Of a stretch of DNA of 64,000 bases, positions 36,968 to 46,033 are shown in pieces. This stretch comes from Pseudomonas tremae (GTDB lineage: Bacteria; Pseudomonadota; Gammaproteobacteria; Pseudomonadales; Pseudomonadaceae). The position numbers and the translations under genes are program-made. The stretch's first letter is position 1. Every line of letters begins with the position of its first letter. The notes under the pieces are model-generated. The model was not told the DNA's origin and ran no database searches. It saw only the letters and a list, made by a program, of their open reading frames with translations. The DNA is taken from positions 1 through 64,000 of the forward strand of contig NZ_LJRO01000492.1 of assembly GCF_001401155.1 (NCBI RefSeq), given 5' to 3'.

Positions 36968-37759
36968 ATGGCTAAGGTATTCGCGATAGCGAACCAGAAA
37001 GGTGGGGTCGGCAAGACCACCACATGTATCAACCTCGCCGCGTCGCTGGTCGCGACCAAGCGCCGTGTGCTGTTGATCGATCTCGATCCGCAGGGCAATG
37101 CGACCATGGGCAGCGGTGTGGATAAACACAACCTTGAGAACTCGGTTTATGACCTGTTGATCGGCGAATGCGATCTGGGCGAGGCCATGCAGTTTTCAGA
37201 GCACGGTGGTTATCAACTGCTCCCGGCTAACCGCGATCTGACGGCGGGCGAAGTGGTCCTGCTCGAAATGCAGATGAAGGAAAGCCGCCTGCGCAATGCG
37301 CTGGCGCCTATTCGCGAGAATTACGATTACATCCTGATCGACTGTCCGCCGTCGCTGTCGATGCTGACGTTGAACGCGCTGGTTGCTGCAGATGGTGTAA
37401 TTATCCCCATGCAATGCGAGTACTTCGCGCTCGAAGGTCTCAGCGACCTTGTGGATAACATCAAGCGCATCGGCGAGTTGCTGAACCCGCAGTTGAAAAT
37501 CGAAGGCCTGCTGCGCACGATGTATGATCCGCGCCTGAGCCTGATCAACGATGTATCGGCGCAGCTCAAGGAACACTTCGGCGAGCAGCTGTACGACACG
37601 GTTATCCCGAGAAACATCAGGCTGGCCGAGGCGCCGAGTTTCGGTATGCCGGTGCTGGCGTATGACAAATCGTCTCGAGGAGCGCTGGCCTACCTGGCCC
37701 TGGCAAGTGAACTGGTTCGTCGTCAACGTCGCGGCGCAAAAACCGCTCAGCCAACCTAA
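36968..37759 (+). CDS. parA: Chromosome partitioning ATPase ParA (Soj)
   Basis: ParA is the Walker-type ATPase that moves ParB-parS complexes during chromosome segregation. The 263-residue protein has the deviant Walker A KGGVGKTTTCINLAASL at residue 11, LLIDLDPQGNATMGSG, and YILIDCPPSLSMLTLNAL. It starts 18 bp after rsmG and is followed 9 bp later by parB. Two DnaA 9-mers (37117-37125, 37450-37458) lie in the coding sequence. Confidence 0.98.
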   Translation: MAKVFAIANQKGGVGKTTTCINLAASLVATKRRVLLIDLDPQGNATMGSGVDKHNLENSVYDLLIGECDLGEAMQFSEHGGYQLLPANRDLTAGEVVLLEMQMKESRLRNALAPIRENYDYILIDCPPSLSMLTLNALVAADGVIIPMQCEYFALEGLSDLVDNIKRIGELLNPQLKIEGLLRTMYDPRLSLINDVSAQLKEHFGEQLYDTVIPRNIRLAEAPSFGMPVLAYDKSSRGALAYLALASELVRRQRRGAKTAQPT

Positions 37760-37768
37760 GGAATTCCC

Positions 37769-38641
37769 ATGGCCGTCAAGAAACGAGGTCTCGGACGTGG
37801 GTTGGACGCACTTCTGAGCAGTCCAACCGTCAGTTCGCTGGAAGAACAGGCCGTCAAGGCCCCTCCAAGTGAGTTGCAGCATGTGCCGCTCGACCTGATC
37901 CAGCGTGGCAAATACCAGCCGCGCCGCGATATGGACCCGCAAGCGCTTGAAGAACTCGCGCAATCGATCAAATCGCAGGGCGTGATGCAGCCGATTGTGG
38001 TTCGTCCTATCGGCGATAACCGCTTCGAGATCATTGCCGGTGAACGTCGCTGGCGCGCGAGTCAGCAGGCGGGTGTCGAAACGATCCCGGCGATGGTTCG
38101 TGATGTACCGGACGAAACCGCGATTGCGATGGCGTTGATCGAGAATATTCAGCGCGAAGACCTGAATCCGATCGAAGAAGCCATGGCGCTGCAGCGCTTG
38201 CAGCAGGAGTTTCAGCTGACCCAGCAGCAGGTGGCAGATGCCGTGGGCAAGTCGCGTGTCAGCGTGGCCAACCTGCTACGCCTGATTGCCTTGCCTGAAG
38301 TCATCAAGACCATGCTGTCCCACGGCGACCTCGAGATGGGCCATGCTCGTGCGTTGCTCGGTCTGGGCGAAGACAGGCAGGTCGAAGGGGCGCGACACGT
38401 TGTCGCACGAGGGCTGACTGTACGCCAGACCGAAGCGTTGGTCAGGCAGTGGCTGAGTGGCAAGCCGGAGGCAGCAGAACCGGCCAAGACCGATCCGGAT
38501 ATCAGCCGACTCGAACAGCGTCTGGCCGAGCGTTTGGGCTCTGCGGTGCAAATTCGTCACGGACAGAAGGGCAAAGGGCAACTGGTGATCCGTTATAACT
38601 CGCTGGACGAGCTCCAAGGGGTGCTTGCCCACATCCGCTGA
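37769..38641 (+). CDS. parB: Chromosome partitioning protein ParB (Spo0J)
   Basis: ParB binds parS, spreads as a CTP-dependent clamp and links to ParA. The 290-residue protein has the N-terminal ParA-interacting stretch KRGLGRGLDALL, the CTP-binding ParB domain (NRFEIIAGERRWRASQQAG, the GERRxR box, and ALIENIQREDLNPIEEA), the central helix-turn-helix (LTQQQVADAVGKSRVSVANLLRL) and a C-terminal dimer domain. The parS targets found in this window are at 22703, 25555 and 26185. Confidence 0.98.
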   Translation: MAVKKRGLGRGLDALLSSPTVSSLEEQAVKAPPSELQHVPLDLIQRGKYQPRRDMDPQALEELAQSIKSQGVMQPIVVRPIGDNRFEIIAGERRWRASQQAGVETIPAMVRDVPDETAIAMALIENIQREDLNPIEEAMALQRLQQEFQLTQQQVADAVGKSRVSVANLLRLIALPEVIKTMLSHGDLEMGHARALLGLGEDRQVEGARHVVARGLTVRQTEALVRQWLSGKPEAAEPAKTDPDISRLEQRLAERLGSAVQIRHGQKGKGQLVIRYNSLDELQGVLAHIR

Positions 38642-38685
38642 AACAATTGCTCTGTAGCGTATAGTCGGAAATCACTACCCGACTG

Positions 38686-38714
38686 TTGAATAGGGGCTGA
38701 ACCGCCCCTATACT
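38686..38714 (+). promoter_or_regulatory. atp operon promoter with palindromic spacer
   Basis: TTGAAT (38686-38691) and TATACT (38709-38714) are 17 bp apart, a good sigma70-type promoter 73 bp before atpI. A 7-bp inverted repeat, TAGGGGC TGAACC GCCCCTA (38691-38710), fills the whole spacer and overlaps both boxes, which would suit a dimeric repressor or could be a hairpin at the end of the parB transcript. Confidence 0.65.
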
Positions 38715-38787
38715 CTGCGCGCATTTTGTCGGCACAAATTATGCCAAGTTATTGATTATGGCGACCGACATCAAAGGAGCAGTTGCG

Positions 38788-39195
38788 ATGGAATCCCGCA
38801 TGCCAGACCGCTTGCCGTTCTATCGCCTGGCGGTTTTTCCGTTATTGCTGGCTCAATTGATCGTCCTGCTCATCGCCGCTTTGGTGCTGTGGCAGTGGCA
38901 GGGAGTCGTGGCGGGATATTCGGGACTCTGCGGAGGCCTGATCGCCTGGCTACCCAATTTATACTTTGCTCACAAGGCATTCCGGTTTTCCGGGGCCAGA
39001 GCAGCGCAAGCCATTGTCCGGTCGTTCTACGCCGGCGAGGCAGGCAAACTGATTTTCACGGCAGTGCTTTTTGCATTGACGTTCGCAGGTGTGAAGCCAT
39101 TGGCGCCGCTGGCTGTATTCGGCGCGTTCATGTTGATCCAGGTGGTCAACTGGTTCGCTCCCCTGCTTACGAGAACAAGACTTTCGAGACCTTAG
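38788..39195 (+). CDS. atpI: ATP synthase subunit I
   Basis: AtpI is a small membrane protein that assists assembly of the c-ring. The 135-residue product has four hydrophobic segments (FPLLLAQLIVLLIAALVLW, VVAGYSGLCGGLIAWLPNLYF, AGKLIFTAVLFALTFAG, LAVFGAFMLIQVVNWFAPLL). I chose the ATG at 38788, preceded by AAAGGAG at 8-10 bp, rather than two in-frame ATGs upstream. It is first in the atp operon. Confidence 0.9.
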   Translation: MESRMPDRLPFYRLAVFPLLLAQLIVLLIAALVLWQWQGVVAGYSGLCGGLIAWLPNLYFAHKAFRFSGARAAQAIVRSFYAGEAGKLIFTAVLFALTFAGVKPLAPLAVFGAFMLIQVVNWFAPLLTRTRLSRP

Positions 39196-39211
39196 GGCGT
39201 TTGAGGCAACC

Positions 39212-40081
39212 ATGGCAGAGCAAACAGCTTCGGGCTATATCCAGCACCACTTGCAGAACCTGACATTCGGGCACCTGCCCAATGGCGAATGGGGCTTTGC
39301 CCACACCGCAGCAGAAGCCAAAGAAATGGGTTTCTGGGCTTTCCACGTCGATACTCTCGGCTGGTCGGTTGCGTTGGGTCTGATCTTCGTTCTGATCTTC
39401 CGCATGGCGGCCAAGAAGGCAACTTCCGGTCAGCCAGGCGCTCTGCAGAACTTCGTAGAAGTCCTGGTCGAGTTCGTCGACGGCAGCGTGAAAGACAGTT
39501 TCCACGGTCGCAGCGCGGTTATCGCGCCGCTGGCGCTGACCATTTTCGTCTGGGTATTCCTGATGAACGCGGTCGACCTGGTGCCGGTTGACTGGATTCC
39601 ACAACTGGCGATGCTGATCTCTGGCGACGAGCACATCCCGTTCCGCGCCGTACCGACCACTGACCCGAACGCTACCCTGGGCATGGCCCTTTCGGTATTT
39701 GCGTTGATCATTTTCTACAGCATCAAGGTCAAAGGTATCGGCGGCTTCATCGGCGAGCTGACCCTTCACCCGTTCGCGAGCAAGAACATCCTCGTGCAGG
39801 CGCTGTTGATCCCGGTCAACTTCCTGCTGGAATTCGTGACGCTGATCGCCAAGCCTATTTCTCTTGCCCTGCGTCTTTTCGGCAACATGTATGCTGGCGA
39901 GCTGGTCTTCATTCTGATCGCCGTGATGTTCGGCAGCGGTCTGTTGTGGCTCAGCGGTCTGGGTGTCGTGCTGCAGTGGGCGTGGGCTGTGTTCCACATC
40001 CTGATCATCACCCTGCAAGCGTTCATCTTCATGATGCTGACCATCGTCTACCTGTCGATGGCTCACGAAGATAACCATTGA
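39212..40081 (+). CDS. atpB: ATP synthase F0 subunit a
   Basis: Subunit a provides the proton half-channels of F0. The 289-residue membrane protein has the essential arginine in ISLALRLFGNMYAGELV and the C-terminal helix segment ILIITLQAFIFMMLTIVYL. It follows atpI by 16 bp. The 138-bp gap to atpE contains a small GC-rich hairpin (CCGCC ATT GGCGG). Confidence 0.98.
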   Translation: MAEQTASGYIQHHLQNLTFGHLPNGEWGFAHTAAEAKEMGFWAFHVDTLGWSVALGLIFVLIFRMAAKKATSGQPGALQNFVEVLVEFVDGSVKDSFHGRSAVIAPLALTIFVWVFLMNAVDLVPVDWIPQLAMLISGDEHIPFRAVPTTDPNATLGMALSVFALIIFYSIKVKGIGGFIGELTLHPFASKNILVQALLIPVNFLLEFVTLIAKPISLALRLFGNMYAGELVFILIAVMFGSGLLWLSGLGVVLQWAWAVFHILIITLQAFIFMMLTIVYLSMAHEDNH

Positions 40082-40219
40082 GATTCGTCTCAGGACGTAT
40101 CTGATGACCGTTCCGCCATTGGCGGGGCGGTGCCCGCAAGGGCTGATGTAAAAATGATTTTGTTTTACCGCTTCAATTAATAAAACCTAACCAATACGAC
40201 GTAAAAGTCGGGAGGAAAG

Positions 40220-40477
40220 ATGGAAACTGTAGTTGGTCTAACCGCTATCGCTGTTGCACTGTTGATCGGCCTGGGCGCACTGGGTACTGCAATCGGTTTC
40301 GGCCTGTTGGGCGGCAAATTCCTGGAAGGCGCTGCGCGTCAACCGGAAATGGTTCCAATGCTGCAAGTTAAAATGTTCATCGTTGCGGGCCTGCTCGACG
40401 CCGTGACCATGATCGGTGTCGGTATCGCTCTGTTCTTCACCTTTGCGAACCCCTTCGTTGGTCAACTCGCTGGCTGA
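40220..40477 (+). CDS. atpE: ATP synthase F0 subunit c
   Basis: Subunit c forms the proton-driven rotor ring. The 85-residue protein has two transmembrane helices joined by the polar loop GAARQPEM, and the essential acidic residue in the second helix is an aspartate ([14 protein letters not shown]). A very strong ribosome-binding site (GGGAGGAAAG) precedes the ATG, consistent with the high copy number needed for the ring. Confidence 0.99.
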
Positions 40478-40534
40478 TCACTCGAATTTTCGAGTTGATT
40501 GGTGTGATGGACAACGAACGAGCGAGGTGTTGGC

Positions 40535-41005
40535 GTGAACATTAATGCAACCCTGATTGGCCAGTCCGTTGCGTTCTTCATTTTTGTGATTTTCTGCATG
40601 AAGTTCGTGTGGCCTCCGGTCATCGCGGCTTTGCACGAACGTCAGAAGAAGATCGCGGATGGACTGGACGCTGCTTCCCGAGCAGCTCGCGACCTGGAGC
40701 TGGCCCAAGAAAAAGCGGGTCAACAACTGCGCGAAGCTAAAGCTCAAGCAGCCGAGATCATTGAGCAAGCCAAGAAACGCGGTACTCAGATTGTCGACGA
40801 GGCCCGTGAAACGGCACGCGTTGAAGCTGACCGTGTGAAGGCTCAGGCTCTGGCCGAGATCGAGCAGGAACTGAACGGTGTCAAAGACGCCTTGCGCGCC
40901 CAATTGGGTAGCCTGGCAGTCAATGGCGCAGAGAAGATTCTGGGTGCCACAATCGATCAAAACGCGCACGCGGAGCTGGTTAACAAACTGGCTGCTGAAA
41001 TTTAA
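40535..41005 (+). CDS. atpF: ATP synthase F0 subunit b
   Basis: Subunit b is the peripheral stalk. The 156-residue protein has one N-terminal membrane helix (GQSVAFFIFVIFCMKFVWPPVI) and a long charged helix rich in Ala, Glu, Lys and Gln that forms the dimeric coiled coil. The start is a GTG with GAGG about 9 bp upstream. It is 12 bp from atpH. Confidence 0.98.
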   Translation: MNINATLIGQSVAFFIFVIFCMKFVWPPVIAALHERQKKIADGLDAASRAARDLELAQEKAGQQLREAKAQAAEIIEQAKKRGTQIVDEARETARVEADRVKAQALAEIEQELNGVKDALRAQLGSLAVNGAEKILGATIDQNAHAELVNKLAAEI

Positions 41006-41017
41006 GCGAGGGCGATC

Positions 41018-41554
41018 ATGGCAGAACTGACCACGTTGGCCCGACCTTACGCGAAGGCGGCCTTCGAGCACGCACAGGCCCATCAGCAGCTGGCCAATTG
41101 GTCAGCCATGCTCGGCCTGGCTGCTGCGGTGTCGCAAGACGACACCATGCAGCGCATGCTCAAGGCCCCGCGACTGACGAGCGCACAAAAGGCCACCACT
41201 TTTATCGAAGTGTGTGGCGAAAAGTTCGATGCCAAGGCACAGAATTTCATTCACGTCGTTGCTGAAAACGACCGCCTCCCGCTTTTGCCGGAGATCGCCG
41301 AACTGTTCGACCTGTACAAGGCCGAGCAGGAAAAATCGGTCGATGTGGATGTCACCAGTGCTTTTGCATTGAACCAAGAACAGCAAGACAAACTCGCCAA
41401 GGTTCTCAGTGAACGGCTCGGCCGGGAAGTGCGCCTGCATGCTGCGGAGGATGCCTCTCTTATTGGGGGTGTCGTCATCCGCGCCGGCGACCTGGTTATC
41501 GATGGCTCAGTTCGTGGCAAGATCGCGAAACTAGCCGAAGCATTGAAATCTTGA
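41018..41554 (+). CDS. atpH: ATP synthase F1 subunit delta
   Basis: Subunit delta links the F1 head to the b stalk. The 178-residue protein starts with TTLARPYAKAAFEHAQ, the family signature, and has the C-terminal block LSERLGREVRLHAAEDASLIGGVVIRAGDLVIDGSVRGKIAKLAEAL. Confidence 0.98.
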   Translation: MAELTTLARPYAKAAFEHAQAHQQLANWSAMLGLAAAVSQDDTMQRMLKAPRLTSAQKATTFIEVCGEKFDAKAQNFIHVVAENDRLPLLPEIAELFDLYKAEQEKSVDVDVTSAFALNQEQQDKLAKVLSERLGREVRLHAAEDASLIGGVVIRAGDLVIDGSVRGKIAKLAEALKS

Positions 41555-41575
41555 GTTTGAAGGGGCAGCAGAGCA

Positions 41576-43120
41576 ATGCAGCAACTCAATCCTTCCGAAA
41601 TAAGTGAAATCATCAAGGGTCGCATCGACAAGCTCGATGTAACCTCCCAAGCCCGTAACGAAGGCACAGTCGTCAGCGTGTCTGACGGTATCGTGCGGAT
41701 TCACGGTCTGGCCGACGTAATGTACGGCGAGATGATCGAGTTTCCGGGCGGCGTCTACGGTATGGCGCTGAACCTTGAGCAAGACTCCGTAGGTGCCGTT
41801 GTACTGGGCGCCTACACGACTCTGGCTGAAGGCATGAGCGCCAAGTGCACTGGCCGCATCCTTGAAGTTCCTGTTGGTAAGGAACTGCTGGGTCGCGTGG
41901 TTGATGCACTGGGTAACCCAGTTGACGGCAAAGGTCCGCTGAACAACACCGAGACCGATGCGGTCGAGAAAGTTGCTCCAGGCGTGATCTGGCGTAAGTC
42001 GGTAGACCAGCCTGTACAGACTGGCTACAAGGCTGTCGATGCCATGATTCCTGTCGGCCGTGGCCAGCGTGAGCTGATCATCGGTGACCGTCAGATCGGT
42101 AAAACCGCTCTGGCCATCGACGCAATCATCAACCAGAAGAACAGCGGCATCTTCTGCGTCTACGTAGCAATCGGTCAGAAGCAATCGACCATCGCCAACG
42201 TTGTTCGCAAGCTCGAAGAAAACGGCGCACTGGCTAACACCATCGTCGTGGCTGCAAGTGCTTCCGAATCCGCTGCGCTGCAATTCCTTGCACCGTACTC
42301 GGGTTGCACCATGGGTGAATTCTTCCGCGACCGCGGTGAAGACGCGCTGATCGTTTATGACGATCTGTCCAAGCAAGCAGTGGCTTACCGCCAGATTTCC
42401 CTGCTGCTGCGCCGTCCACCAGGCCGTGAAGCTTACCCAGGCGACGTGTTCTATCTCCACTCCCGTCTGCTGGAGCGCGCTTCGCGTGTTTCCGAAGAGT
42501 ACGTAGAGAAGTTCACCAATGGCGCAGTGACCGGCAAAACCGGCTCCCTGACCGCACTGCCGATCATCGAAACCCAGGCTGGCGACGTTTCCGCGTTCGT
42601 TCCGACCAACGTGATTTCCATCACCGACGGTCAGATCTTCCTGGAATCGGCCATGTTCAACTCCGGCATCCGTCCGGCTGTGAACGCCGGTGTTTCGGTA
42701 TCCCGTGTGGGTGGTGCCGCTCAGACCAAGATCATCAAGAAGCTTTCCGGTGGTATCCGTACCGCTCTGGCTCAGTACCGTGAACTGGCAGCATTCGCCC
42801 AGTTCGCTTCTGACCTGGACGAGGCGACCCGCAAGCAACTTGAGCATGGTCAGCGCGTTACCGAGCTGATGAAGCAGAAGCAATACGCACCAATGTCGAT
42901 CGCTGACATGGCGCTGTCGCTGTATGCCGCTGAGCGTGGGTTCCTGACTGACGTCGAAATCGCCAAGATCGGCAGCTTTGAACAAGCGCTGATTGCTTAC
43001 TTCAACCGCGATCACGCCGATTTGATGGCGAAGATCAACGTGAAGGGTGACTTCAATGACGAAATCGACGCTGGCATGAAAGCCGGTATCGAGAAGTTCA
43101 AGGCCACCCAAACCTGGTAA
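41576..43120 (+). CDS. atpA: ATP synthase F1 subunit alpha
   Basis: Subunit alpha (514 residues) carries the non-catalytic nucleotide sites of F1. Walker A is GDRQIGKTALAID near residue 170, and ALIVYDDLSKQAVAYRQISLLLRRPPGREAYPGDVFYLHSRLLERA contains Walker B and the alpha signature. The arginine finger region SRVGGAAQ is present. No frameshift or unusual feature is seen. Confidence 0.99.
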   Translation: MQQLNPSEISEIIKGRIDKLDVTSQARNEGTVVSVSDGIVRIHGLADVMYGEMIEFPGGVYGMALNLEQDSVGAVVLGAYTTLAEGMSAKCTGRILEVPVGKELLGRVVDALGNPVDGKGPLNNTETDAVEKVAPGVIWRKSVDQPVQTGYKAVDAMIPVGRGQRELIIGDRQIGKTALAIDAIINQKNSGIFCVYVAIGQKQSTIANVVRKLEENGALANTIVVAASASESAALQFLAPYSGCTMGEFFRDRGEDALIVYDDLSKQAVAYRQISLLLRRPPGREAYPGDVFYLHSRLLERASRVSEEYVEKFTNGAVTGKTGSLTALPIIETQAGDVSAFVPTNVISITDGQIFLESAMFNSGIRPAVNAGVSVSRVGGAAQTKIIKKLSGGIRTALAQYRELAAFAQFASDLDEATRKQLEHGQRVTELMKQKQYAPMSIADMALSLYAAERGFLTDVEIAKIGSFEQALIAYFNRDHADLMAKINVKGDFNDEIDAGMKAGIEKFKATQTW

Positions 43121-43170
43121 GCCGCAGCGGGGGCCGCAAGGCTCCCGCTTGCTAACCTGATAGGTGTTAC

Positions 43171-44031
43171 ATGGCAGGCGCAAAAGAGATTCGCAGCAAG
43201 ATTGCGAGCATCAAAAGCACGCAAAAGATCACCAGCGCCATGGAAAAAGTGGCGGTCAGCAAAATGCGCAAGGCTCAAATGCGCATGGCTGCTAGCCGTC
43301 CTTACGCGGAGCGCATTCGTCAGGTGATTGGTCACCTGGCAAACGCCAACCCGGAGTACCGCCACCCGTTCATGATCGAGCGCCCTTTGAAGCGCGTCGG
43401 TTATGTCGTAGTGAGCAGTGACCGTGGTCTGTGTGGTGGCTTGAATACCAACCTGTTCAAGACTCTGGTCAAGGACATGGCGGTGAACCGTGAAAACGGT
43501 GTAGAGATCGATCTGTGCGTGGTCGGCAGCAAAGGTGCGGCATTTTTCCGCAACTTCGGCGGTAACGTCGTCGCTGCGATCAGCCACCTGGGCGAAGAGC
43601 CGTCGATCAATGACCTGATCGGCAGCGTCAAGGTGATGCTGGATGCCTACCTGGATGGCCGTATTGATCGCCTGTCCGTGGTATCCAACAAGTTCATCAA
43701 CACCATGACCCAGAAACCAACAGTGGAACAATTGATTCCGCTGGTGGCAACCCCGGATCAAGGGCTCAAGCACCACTGGGACTATCTCTACGAACCCGAC
43801 GCCAAAGAGCTGCTAGACGGCCTGATGGTTCGCTACGTGGAATCGCAGGTGTACCAGGCGGTGGTCGAGAACAACGCAGCTGAACAAGCAGCGCGGATGA
43901 TCGCGATGAAGAACGCCACAGACAACGCCGGTGATTTGATCAGCGATTTGCAGCTGATCTACAACAAGGCGCGTCAGGCAGCGATCACCCAAGAGATCTC
44001 GGAAATCGTCGGCGGCGCTGCCGCGGTTTAA
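43171..44031 (+). CDS. atpG: ATP synthase F1 subunit gamma
   Basis: Subunit gamma (286 residues) is the rotating central shaft. The N-terminal helix GAKEIRSKIASIKSTQKITSAMEKVA and the C-terminal helix RMIAMKNATDNAGDLISDLQLIYNKARQAAITQEISEIVGGAAA form the coiled coil; VSSDRGLCGGLNTNL is the conserved Rossmann-like block. Confidence 0.99.
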   Translation: MAGAKEIRSKIASIKSTQKITSAMEKVAVSKMRKAQMRMAASRPYAERIRQVIGHLANANPEYRHPFMIERPLKRVGYVVVSSDRGLCGGLNTNLFKTLVKDMAVNRENGVEIDLCVVGSKGAAFFRNFGGNVVAAISHLGEEPSINDLIGSVKVMLDAYLDGRIDRLSVVSNKFINTMTQKPTVEQLIPLVATPDQGLKHHWDYLYEPDAKELLDGLMVRYVESQVYQAVVENNAAEQAARMIAMKNATDNAGDLISDLQLIYNKARQAAITQEISEIVGGAAAV

Positions 44032-44058
44032 CGGTTCAAATATTAGAGGAACCAGCTA

Positions 44059-45438
44059 ATGAGTAGCGGACGTATCGTTCAAATCATCGGCGCCGTGATC
44101 GACGTGGAATTCCCACGCGATAGCGTACCGAGCATCTACAACGCGCTGGAAGTTCAAAGCGCGGCAGGAACCACCCTGGAAGTTCAGCAGCAGCTGGGCG
44201 ACGGCGTGGTTCGTACCATTGCGATGGGCTCCACCGAGGGCTTGAAGCGTGGTCTGGAAGTAACAGACTCTGGCGCAGCCATCTCCGTACCGGTCGGTAA
44301 AGCGACTCTGGGCCGGATCATGGACGTGCTGGGCAACCCGATCGACGAAGCTGGCCCGATTGCCACCGAAGAGCGCTGGGGCATTCACCGTCCTGCACCG
44401 TCCTTCGCTGAACAAGCTGGCGGCAACGACCTTCTGGAAACCGGCATCAAGGTTATTGACCTGGTCTGCCCGTTCGCCAAAGGCGGTAAAGTCGGTCTGT
44501 TCGGTGGTGCCGGTGTCGGCAAGACCGTAAACATGATGGAACTGATCCGTAACATCGCCATCGAGCACAGCGGTTATTCCGTGTTCGCCGGTGTGGGTGA
44601 GCGTACTCGTGAGGGTAACGACTTCTACCACGAGATGAAGGACTCCAACGTTCTGGACAAAGTGGCACTGGTCTACGGTCAGATGAACGAGCCGCCGGGT
44701 AACCGTCTGCGCGTAGCACTGACCGGCCTGACCATGGCCGAGAAGTTCCGTGACGAAGGTAACGACGTTCTGCTGTTCGTCGACAACATCTATCGTTACA
44801 CCCTGGCCGGTACTGAAGTATCCGCACTACTGGGCCGTATGCCTTCCGCAGTAGGTTACCAGCCGACTCTGGCTGAAGAGATGGGCACGCTGCAAGAGCG
44901 CATCACTTCGACCAAGAACGGTTCGATCACTTCGATCCAGGCCGTATACGTACCAGCGGACGACTTGACTGACCCGTCGCCAGCGACCACGTTTGCCCAC
45001 TTGGACGCCACTGTCGTTCTGTCCCGTGACATCGCTTCCCTGGGTATCTACCCGGCAGTAGACCCACTGGATTCGACTTCGCGCCAGCTGGACCCGAACG
45101 TCATCGGCCAGGAACACTACGACACCGCTCGCGGCGTTCAGTACGTGTTGCAGCGTTACAAAGAGCTGAAAGACATCATCGCGATCCTGGGTATGGACGA
45201 ACTGTCGGAGACCGACAAGCAGTTGGTCAACCGTGCTCGTAAGATCCAGCGCTTCCTGTCCCAGCCTTTCTTCGTGGCAGAAGTCTTCACCGGTGCTTCG
45301 GGTAAATACGTTTCCCTGAAAGACACCATTGCTGGCTTCAAAGGCATCCTCAACGGTGACTACGACCACCTGCCAGAACAAGCGTTCTACATGGTCGGCG
45401 GCATCGAAGAAGCGATCGAGAAAGCCAAGAAACTGTAA
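44059..45438 (+). CDS. atpD: ATP synthase F1 subunit beta
   Basis: Subunit beta (459 residues) holds the catalytic sites. Walker A is GGAGVGKTVNMMELI, the catalytic glutamate is in GVGERTREGNDFY, Walker B is VLLFVDNIYR, and the DELSEED-equivalent loop reads GMDELSETDK. It is preceded by a strong ribosome-binding site (AGAGGAA). Confidence 0.99.
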   Translation: MSSGRIVQIIGAVIDVEFPRDSVPSIYNALEVQSAAGTTLEVQQQLGDGVVRTIAMGSTEGLKRGLEVTDSGAAISVPVGKATLGRIMDVLGNPIDEAGPIATEERWGIHRPAPSFAEQAGGNDLLETGIKVIDLVCPFAKGGKVGLFGGAGVGKTVNMMELIRNIAIEHSGYSVFAGVGERTREGNDFYHEMKDSNVLDKVALVYGQMNEPPGNRLRVALTGLTMAEKFRDEGNDVLLFVDNIYRYTLAGTEVSALLGRMPSAVGYQPTLAEEMGTLQERITSTKNGSITSIQAVYVPADDLTDPSPATTFAHLDATVVLSRDIASLGIYPAVDPLDSTSRQLDPNVIGQEHYDTARGVQYVLQRYKELKDIIAILGMDELSETDKQLVNRARKIQRFLSQPFFVAEVFTGASGKYVSLKDTIAGFKGILNGDYDHLPEQAFYMVGGIEEAIEKAKKL

Positions 45439-45482
45439 TCCCGGCGCCCGGCAACGGGCGCTAATTAGGTTGAGGCAAGCAA

Positions 45483-45908
45483 ATGGCTATGACAGTCCAT
45501 TGCGACATCGTCAGCGCGGAAGGGGAAATCTTCTCCGGTCTGGTCGAGATGGTGATTGCGCACGGCAACCTGGGTGATATCGGTATCGCTCCAGGCCACG
45601 CGCCGCTGATCACCGATCTGAAGCCGGGCCCGATCCGCTTGATCAAGCAGGGTGGGGAAGCCGAGGTGTTTTACATCTCCGGTGGTTTCCTTGAGGTTCA
45701 GCCGAACATGGTCAAGGTGCTTGCCGACACTGTGCAACGTGCTGCCGACCTGGACGAAGCTTCTGCTCAGGCTGCTGTATTGGCTGCCGAGAAGGCCCTG
45801 AACGAAAAAGGCGCAGATTTCGATTACGGATCTGCAACTGCTCGTCTGGCCGAGGCTGCAGCTCAGCTGCGCACTGTTCAGCAAATTCGCAAGAAGTTCG
45901 GCGGCTAA
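45483..45908 (+). CDS. atpC: ATP synthase F1 subunit epsilon
   Basis: Subunit epsilon (141 residues) couples gamma to the c ring and inhibits ATP hydrolysis. The N-terminal beta sandwich includes VSAEGEIFSGLVEMVIAHGNLGDIGIAPGHAPLITDLKPG, followed by the C-terminal two-helix hairpin. It is the last gene of the operon, before a strong terminator. Confidence 0.98.
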   Translation: MAMTVHCDIVSAEGEIFSGLVEMVIAHGNLGDIGIAPGHAPLITDLKPGPIRLIKQGGEAEVFYISGGFLEVQPNMVKVLADTVQRAADLDEASAQAAVLAAEKALNEKGADFDYGSATARLAEAAAQLRTVQQIRKKFGG

Positions 45909-45935
45909 CCCCGCTGGCTCCTGTGCGCGATTGAG

Positions 45936-45970
45936 AAAAAGGGTAGCTTCGGCTACCCTTTTTCTTTTTT
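45936..45970 (+). terminator. Intrinsic terminator of the atp operon
   Basis: A 12-bp perfect inverted repeat AAAAAGGGTAGC TTCG GCTACCCTTTTT with a stable UUCG-type tetraloop is followed by further Ts, 27 bp after the atpC stop. Confidence 0.95.
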
Positions 45971-46033
45971 CAGATTTCCTCTTTCAAGACAGCCTGCCCT
46001 TGGCCCGGTTGCCGCTCAGTTGGTAGTCCTATC

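Noticed and set aside
41531..43183. Open frame of 550 codons antisense to atpA
   Set aside because: It is entirely opposite a highly conserved gene, has no family motif, and is a by-product of strong codon bias in atpA.
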